64,000 bases of DNA from Umbelopsis ramanniana AG (taxonomy: Eukaryota > Mucoromycota > Umbelopsidomycetes > Umbelopsidales > Umbelopsidaceae): NCBI RefSeq assembly GCF_025399195.1, contig NW_026252157.1, forward strand, positions 39,800 through 103,799, read 5' to 3'. Of the stretch, positions 59,523 to 64,000 are shown in pieces. The first letter of the stretch is position 1. Each line of letters starts with the position of its first letter. The notes under the pieces were generated by a model. The model had not been told where the DNA came from. It saw only the letters and a list, made by a program, of their open reading frames with translations, and searched no databases. The translations under genes were made by a program, and so were the position numbers.

Positions 59523-61125
59523 ATGTCGTACATGACCAGAGACGACCTTAGTAAGTATGAAAACATTAAGCCTACTCGCCCAAGAAGTCTTCCTTTTAAC
59601 ACATGGTCATAGACAAATACTTGAAAAACCTGTCATCTCCTACACCTCAACAGCAAACTCCTGCACCAACACCACAAGCGCCTAAAACTCCACAAGACTA
59701 TGCGTCTGAACGAAGAGCTTCGTCCTCAACGGGCCTTCGTGGTCCTCGACCTCCCAGCATCTCTAGTCCCCGAACTAGTTTTCAAAAGAACTCGTCTTCG
59801 GCCAGTGTCGATGATCTGAAGAACGACCTCTCCTATCCGTTTGAGCGCAAGCTAAATCTTAATGATTCTAGCCCTATTGCCAAGAGCGCTCAGAATTTAC
59901 AAAATGCTGTTGGCATGACCGCCAATAGACCCCCTCCTCCAGTGAAAGCCAAGCCGGCTAATCTTTCTCGAAGCTCTAGTGTGGCCAGCCAAGATGCCTT
60001 TGAAGCCTCCTTGACCAAAGGAAAGCCGTTACCTCCAGCACATCCCAAGCCTTTCACACAGCCAAAGGTCAGTACACAACCATCCATGCATCCACCGCCT
60101 AGCTCCACGGAATTACCTGCACCTTCACCATCATCGCCATCACCAAGCGCAAACGAAAAGGTGTCTGTCCCCAACCCTCTCTATTCGAGTATTCTGTGTG
60201 CAGGATGCAGTAAACCCATCAGTGGAGTGGTGATCAGTGCTATGAACAAGCGTTGGCATGCCAGCTGCTTCAAATGCAAGGAATGCGGTGAACATTTGGA
60301 GCATATGGCTTATAACGAGAAGGACGGTGTTCCTTATTGCGCATTGGACTTTCATGAGAAATTTAGTGTGAAATGCGATTATTGTCATACTCCTATCGAA
60401 GAGGTAAGTCAAGTTTCAATTGGGCGCGTGTTTTCAAGGTGTATTGACTTTTGCCCTTTTTTAGAATATTGTTAGTGCGCTTGGCAAGCATTATCATCCG
60501 GGCCACTTCTTTTGCATTGAATGTGGCCATCCTTTTGACGGTGGCTATTTGGTACATGACGGCCAAGCCTATTGTGAGAAAGATTACCTCCGAAAGTTTG
60601 GACAAAAATGTATGGGATGCGGTGAATATATCACGACTGGAGAATTTGTGAATGCCTTGGACGGAGATTGGCATAGAGACTGTTTTGTTTGCACGGTGAG
60701 TTTTCACACCTGATGCTTCTACTACCGACCTTTCAAAACTGATGATGTGATTGGATATTTAGGAATGCAAGGAGCCGTTCGAAGCAGATCGATTCTATGT
60801 GAGGGACCGCAAACCTTATTGCCAACAGCATGCCAAGGCATCCAAGTCGTCCAATGTTAAAACGTCTAATATCTGTGCCGGTTGCGGAGATTATATCGAA
60901 GGAAGAGCAGCATCTGCGTTGGGTCAGAAATGGCATCCCAATCATTTCCAATGTGTATCTTGTAAAAAGGAGCTGTCAGCTAGTGTACCTGGTAAGATGA
61001 TTGTTGGGGGGTTTTAACTGACTCGCTCGGGGTTTCCAATGACTAACTAACGAATGTGCGCAGGTATGTGGCAGGACAATGGCAATGCAGAGCCGATATG
61101 TAAAATGTGTGCAAGAAAAATGTAA
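59523..61125 (+). CDS. Four-LIM-domain protein, paxillin-like
   Basis: Five exons, 59523..59550, 59613..60403, 60465..60695, 60763..60991, 61064..61125; 446 residues. LIM proteins of this type (Pxl1 in yeasts, paxillin in animals) scaffold actin and Rho signalling at sites of polarised growth and septation. The first residues, MTRDDLNKYLKNLS, resemble a paxillin LD helix and are produced by the exon 1/2 join. Residues about 15-195 are Pro/Ser-rich (RPPPPVKAKPANLSRSSS, KPLPPAHPKPF). Four zinc-binding LIM units follow, starting CAGCSKPISG, CDYCHTPIEE, CMGCGEYITT and CAGCGDYIEG, each with the WH or YHP..F.C pattern; the last ends CKMCARKM. The partner proteins are unknown here. Confidence 0.92.
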
Positions 61126-61291
61126 TGAAGCTGTAAAATAATGGGAATTCGATCAAACGTTTGCGGGGGAATCACAAAATAAAATTGATTGACAGACCGT
61201 GTGGAGAAAGCAGTAGTAATAATCACATGGAAAAAAAACAAAGAAACGTTTCTTCCAGAGGCTGCTGCTACTTTTCATCTCAACATTCTCC

Positions 61292-63851
61292 ATGGCATCC
61301 ATAAAGTAACACTCATCAGCAATATCTGCTCTACGCTTTCTCGCTCCACTCACGTCGTTTTATCCATTTTGTTCAGCGCTCGACGTACTTTGGCTACTTT
61401 CGCTAACCAGGCCAAGATCCCAAGATTGCCCATCCCGACTCTTCAGGAAACTGCGGAACGCTACAAGCGAAGCCTTTTGCCCTTGTTGACCCGTGCCGAT
61501 TATGATCGCGCTTCAACTGCTGTGGAGGATTTCATCCGACCTGGCGGTTTAGGTGAGAAACTTCAGGAACGCCTGCATGGACTTGACAAGAAGGAACCTG
61601 AGTCGTGGCTCGATACTTTGTGGCTTAACAAGGCATACCTCGAGTACCGTGAACCTACTTTGATTAATGTGAATTGGTGGAATCAATTTGTTGACCCTCC
61701 ATCTGGTCTTGTTGCTTCTCCTGGACAAGGTCGTGTGTCTGATTTACAATTGGATCGTGCTGCACTATTTCTATCCCAGCTGACACAATTCAATGATATG
61801 ATTAACAAGTGAGTGAGAGCAGCAAAGAAAGGTCTTTGTAGGGATGAGATCATTGTATTTAAGCTTTTGTGACATCAAAGGGAGCAGGTTCCTCCGGATG
61901 TGTCGCGTGCTGGACCCATGTGTATGCATCAATTGAAAAATCAGTTTGGAGCCAGCCGTATTCCTGACGAACCCAGAGATCGTATTGTAACAACCTGGCC
62001 AGCGAATGCTAAGCACGCTACCGTGATTTACAAAGACCAACTCTTCTCTGTTCCCATTATTGGAGAAAATGGTGAATTTCCCTCTGTACAGCAGCTGAGA
62101 AGGTAGGCAAACGCTATATTGCCTTTATGTCGTTTCATTTCGATTGATGGGGCGTATTTCATACAGTCAACTCAAGGCAGTAGTGCAACAAGTCGACTCC
62201 CTTCCCCAGACTGAGCTTCAGCCTCCTATTGGCGTACTCACCTCTGAACACCGTGAGACTTGGGCAAAGGTAAGATTGTCATTGGCAAAACAGTGTTTCG
62301 TATGTTCCCTCTACTCACTGAGCTGTACGGATGGGTTTGGGTTGGATAATTTACAGCTCCGAAAAACCATGGCGAAAGACGCTGCTAATGCCAGCAACTT
62401 TGACAACATTGATGCATCCTTATTTGCACTATGCCTAGACGATTACGCCTCTGGACTTGATTTGGACAAATCCCATCTTAACTTGTTTCATGGACAAAAG
62501 GCCAGAAACCGCTGGTTTGACAAGGCCATGCAGTTTATTGTGGAAAATAACGGCCGAGCCGGTGTGAATGGCGAGGTAGGGTTTCTTTCTATGCGGGCGG
62601 GCGGAGAGCGAGATGAATGATGTATTGGGGGTCCCCAAGAACCTTTCTTTTTTTTTTTCGGACATCGCTGACCCCATTTTATGGGTATTATTAGCACTCG
62701 CCTGCCGACGCTGTCATCCCTGGCTCGATGTTTACAGAGATCCTAAAGAGGTAAGATATCTTCTATGCCGCCCCCGCGTCTAGTTGAGAGCATGGCAATT
62801 GACAATGTTGAAAAAATCATAAAACGTGGGGTTGTTGTTGTTATTGTTGTAGGGAGGAACAAGGAAACAAGGACATCAATTCATCAAACCCTGTGTCACT
62901 GGCCACCCCTCGTCAGTTACTGTGGAACATTGACTCAACCATTGGGAATGCCCTTGTTACGGCTGAAAACAACGCAGCCAAGACCATCGATAACTTATCG
63001 AGTGTCCTGTTACACTATCATGATTTCGGCTCGGATTTCTTAAAGAGAATCAAGTGCAGTCCTGATGGATTTCTTCAAATGGCCTACCAGCTCGCGTACT
63101 ATCGCCAGCACGGTCAGCCATGTGCGACATACGAGTCCGCTTCCACGCGTATGTTCAAGCTTGGACGAACCGAGACCGTGCGATCGTGTTCTGTTGACAC
63201 TGTTGCCTTTACCAAAGCATGGGATGACAAGGATGTCAAGGTAAGCACATTGTCTAATTGTGAACAAGCAGGCACTAATGACGCCACGGCATCCTTAAAC
63301 CCGCATCTTTTCACTTGTCAAAAAATCCACACATTTATTGACATTCTGCGTTTAGCTGAGTGATAAGGTCAGCCTATTTCAGAAAGCCGTCGGCTCTCAT
63401 TTGGAATACATGAAAGCTGCAAGCAATGGCAAGTATCATGGTTGCTCAAAGTTGAAATGGGGGGGAGGGACGGGTTATTGCTAGTTAATTAACTGACACC
63501 TCCTTAACGTGTGGGTGAGCAGGCAGAGGAGTAGATCGCCATTTATTAGGACTGAGATGCATGATGACGCAAGAGGAAGCCAGCCAGGCCGCCATCTTTA
63601 CCGATCCATCTTATATCCAATCCATGTACTTCAAACTTTCCACTTCCAATACTTCACCTGGCGATTATTCATGGGGTGGCTTTGGTCCGGTTGTTCCCGA
63701 AGGCTATGGCAGTAATTACGCCATCGGGAAGGAGCGTATTCGATTGAGCATTTCGTCTTGGAAGACAGCTCCTGAAGCCGAAGCCACAACGTTCCGCACC
63801 ACTCTCAAAAAGGTGTTTGATGATTTGGGCGAGGCCATTGAGCGTGCATAG
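61292..63851 (+). CDS. Carnitine O-acetyltransferase
   Basis: Nine exons: 61292..61305, 61377..61808, 61881..62102, 62167..62269, 62357..62575, 62695..62750, 62853..63240, 63356..63432, 63527..63851; 611 residues. The enzyme moves acetyl groups between CoA and carnitine so they can cross mitochondrial or peroxisomal membranes. The N terminus (MASINARRTLATFANQAKIP) looks like a mitochondrial presequence; no C-terminal SKL-type signal is present. Family motifs are PRLPIPTLQETAERY, AGPMCMHQLKNQFGASRIP, NRWFDKAMQFIV, the catalytic His in HSPADA (331), TYESASTRMFKLGRTETVRS and GVDRHLLGLRCMM. The first exon is 14 nt. The exon 8/9 junction can be read as GT-AG or as GC-AG, both in frame, changing one residue (NGK or NGR). 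Confidence 0.95.
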
Positions 63852-64000
63852 ATCCATTTAATGGCACTGGCGCGCGCGCAAAAAAAAAAAAAAACGACCG
63901 TGAATTTTTGGGAATATTTACAAAATAAAAGCCATGGATAAATGTGTATGGACTTGACGTTCCATTATGCCAGCCAGCGTATGAATTTTTTTTTTTTTTT
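63852..64000. other. 3' flank of carnitine acetyltransferase with CG and homopolymer runs
   Basis: A short (CG)n run at 63871-63879 directly precedes 15 A (63880-63894), and the window ends in 15 T. An AATAAA-like ATAAAAG sequence near 63926 could serve polyadenylation. No gene starts here. Confidence 0.5.

Noticed and set aside
1-64000. CRISPR array, prophage, operon or plasmid features
   Set aside because: The genes are eukaryotic, spliced and individually promoted. No direct-repeat array or phage gene is present.

Overview
The window is ordinary nuclear DNA of a filamentous, early-diverging fungus, most likely Mucoromycota and probably Mucorales. Three things point there. The genes are packed closely and carry many short introns (mostly about 45-90 nt, GT-AG). 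A decayed transposase remnant carries a helix-turn-helix domain of a type I recall from Mucor and Rhizopus elements. The gene repertoire also fits: a kinesin-6, a modular family 18 chitinase, a Vac1-type double zinc-finger protein, and small Hsp12-type stress proteins. I built 27 supported protein-gene models with about 133 introns by following splice sites and codon phase by hand. All of them close in frame except the first, which runs off the left edge. Gene names come from recognising conserved motifs, not from a search.

Left third (1-22 kb): a His-rich single-pass membrane protein (partial); an ecto-apyrase; an SLC35F5/THI74-type transporter; a GH18 chitinase; a 1.8-kb gene-poor stretch; an FSP1/AIFM2-like oxidoreductase; Vac1/Pep7; Fcf2; a gamma-tubulin complex component of the GCP5/6 type; and BRX1, which is head-to-head with RPS6.

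Middle third (22-44 kb): RPS6 (with a GC-AG first intron); a Whi2-like protein; the spliceosomal helicase Aquarius, head-to-head with choline/ethanolamine kinase; HAP2/NF-YA; an RA-PH adaptor, head-to-head with a DDHD phospholipase; a dead transposase fragment; TFIIS; and a possible orphan gene.

Right third (43-64 kb): a TauD/TfdA-type dioxygenase; a basic amino-acid permease; a possible orphan; a 20-exon kinesin-6; a small PPxY protein; two Hsp12-like genes in the same orientation about 1 kb apart; a TMEM223-like mitochondrial protein; cactin, head-to-head with a four-LIM protein; and carnitine acetyltransferase.

The genes do not form a pathway or a biosynthetic cluster. Several pairs share short divergent promoters (about 150-165 bp): Vac1/Fcf2, Aquarius/choline kinase, RA-PH/DDHD and cactin/LIM. 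Three genes serve ribosome assembly or structure (Fcf2, BRX1, RPS6) and two serve splicing (Aquarius, cactin). I found no convincing evidence of an undescribed multi-gene system. The most interesting points are the GC-AG splice sites, the recurrent tiny first coding exons, the His-rich membrane protein, the transposase fossil and a perfect 16-bp palindrome in front of the kinesin gene.
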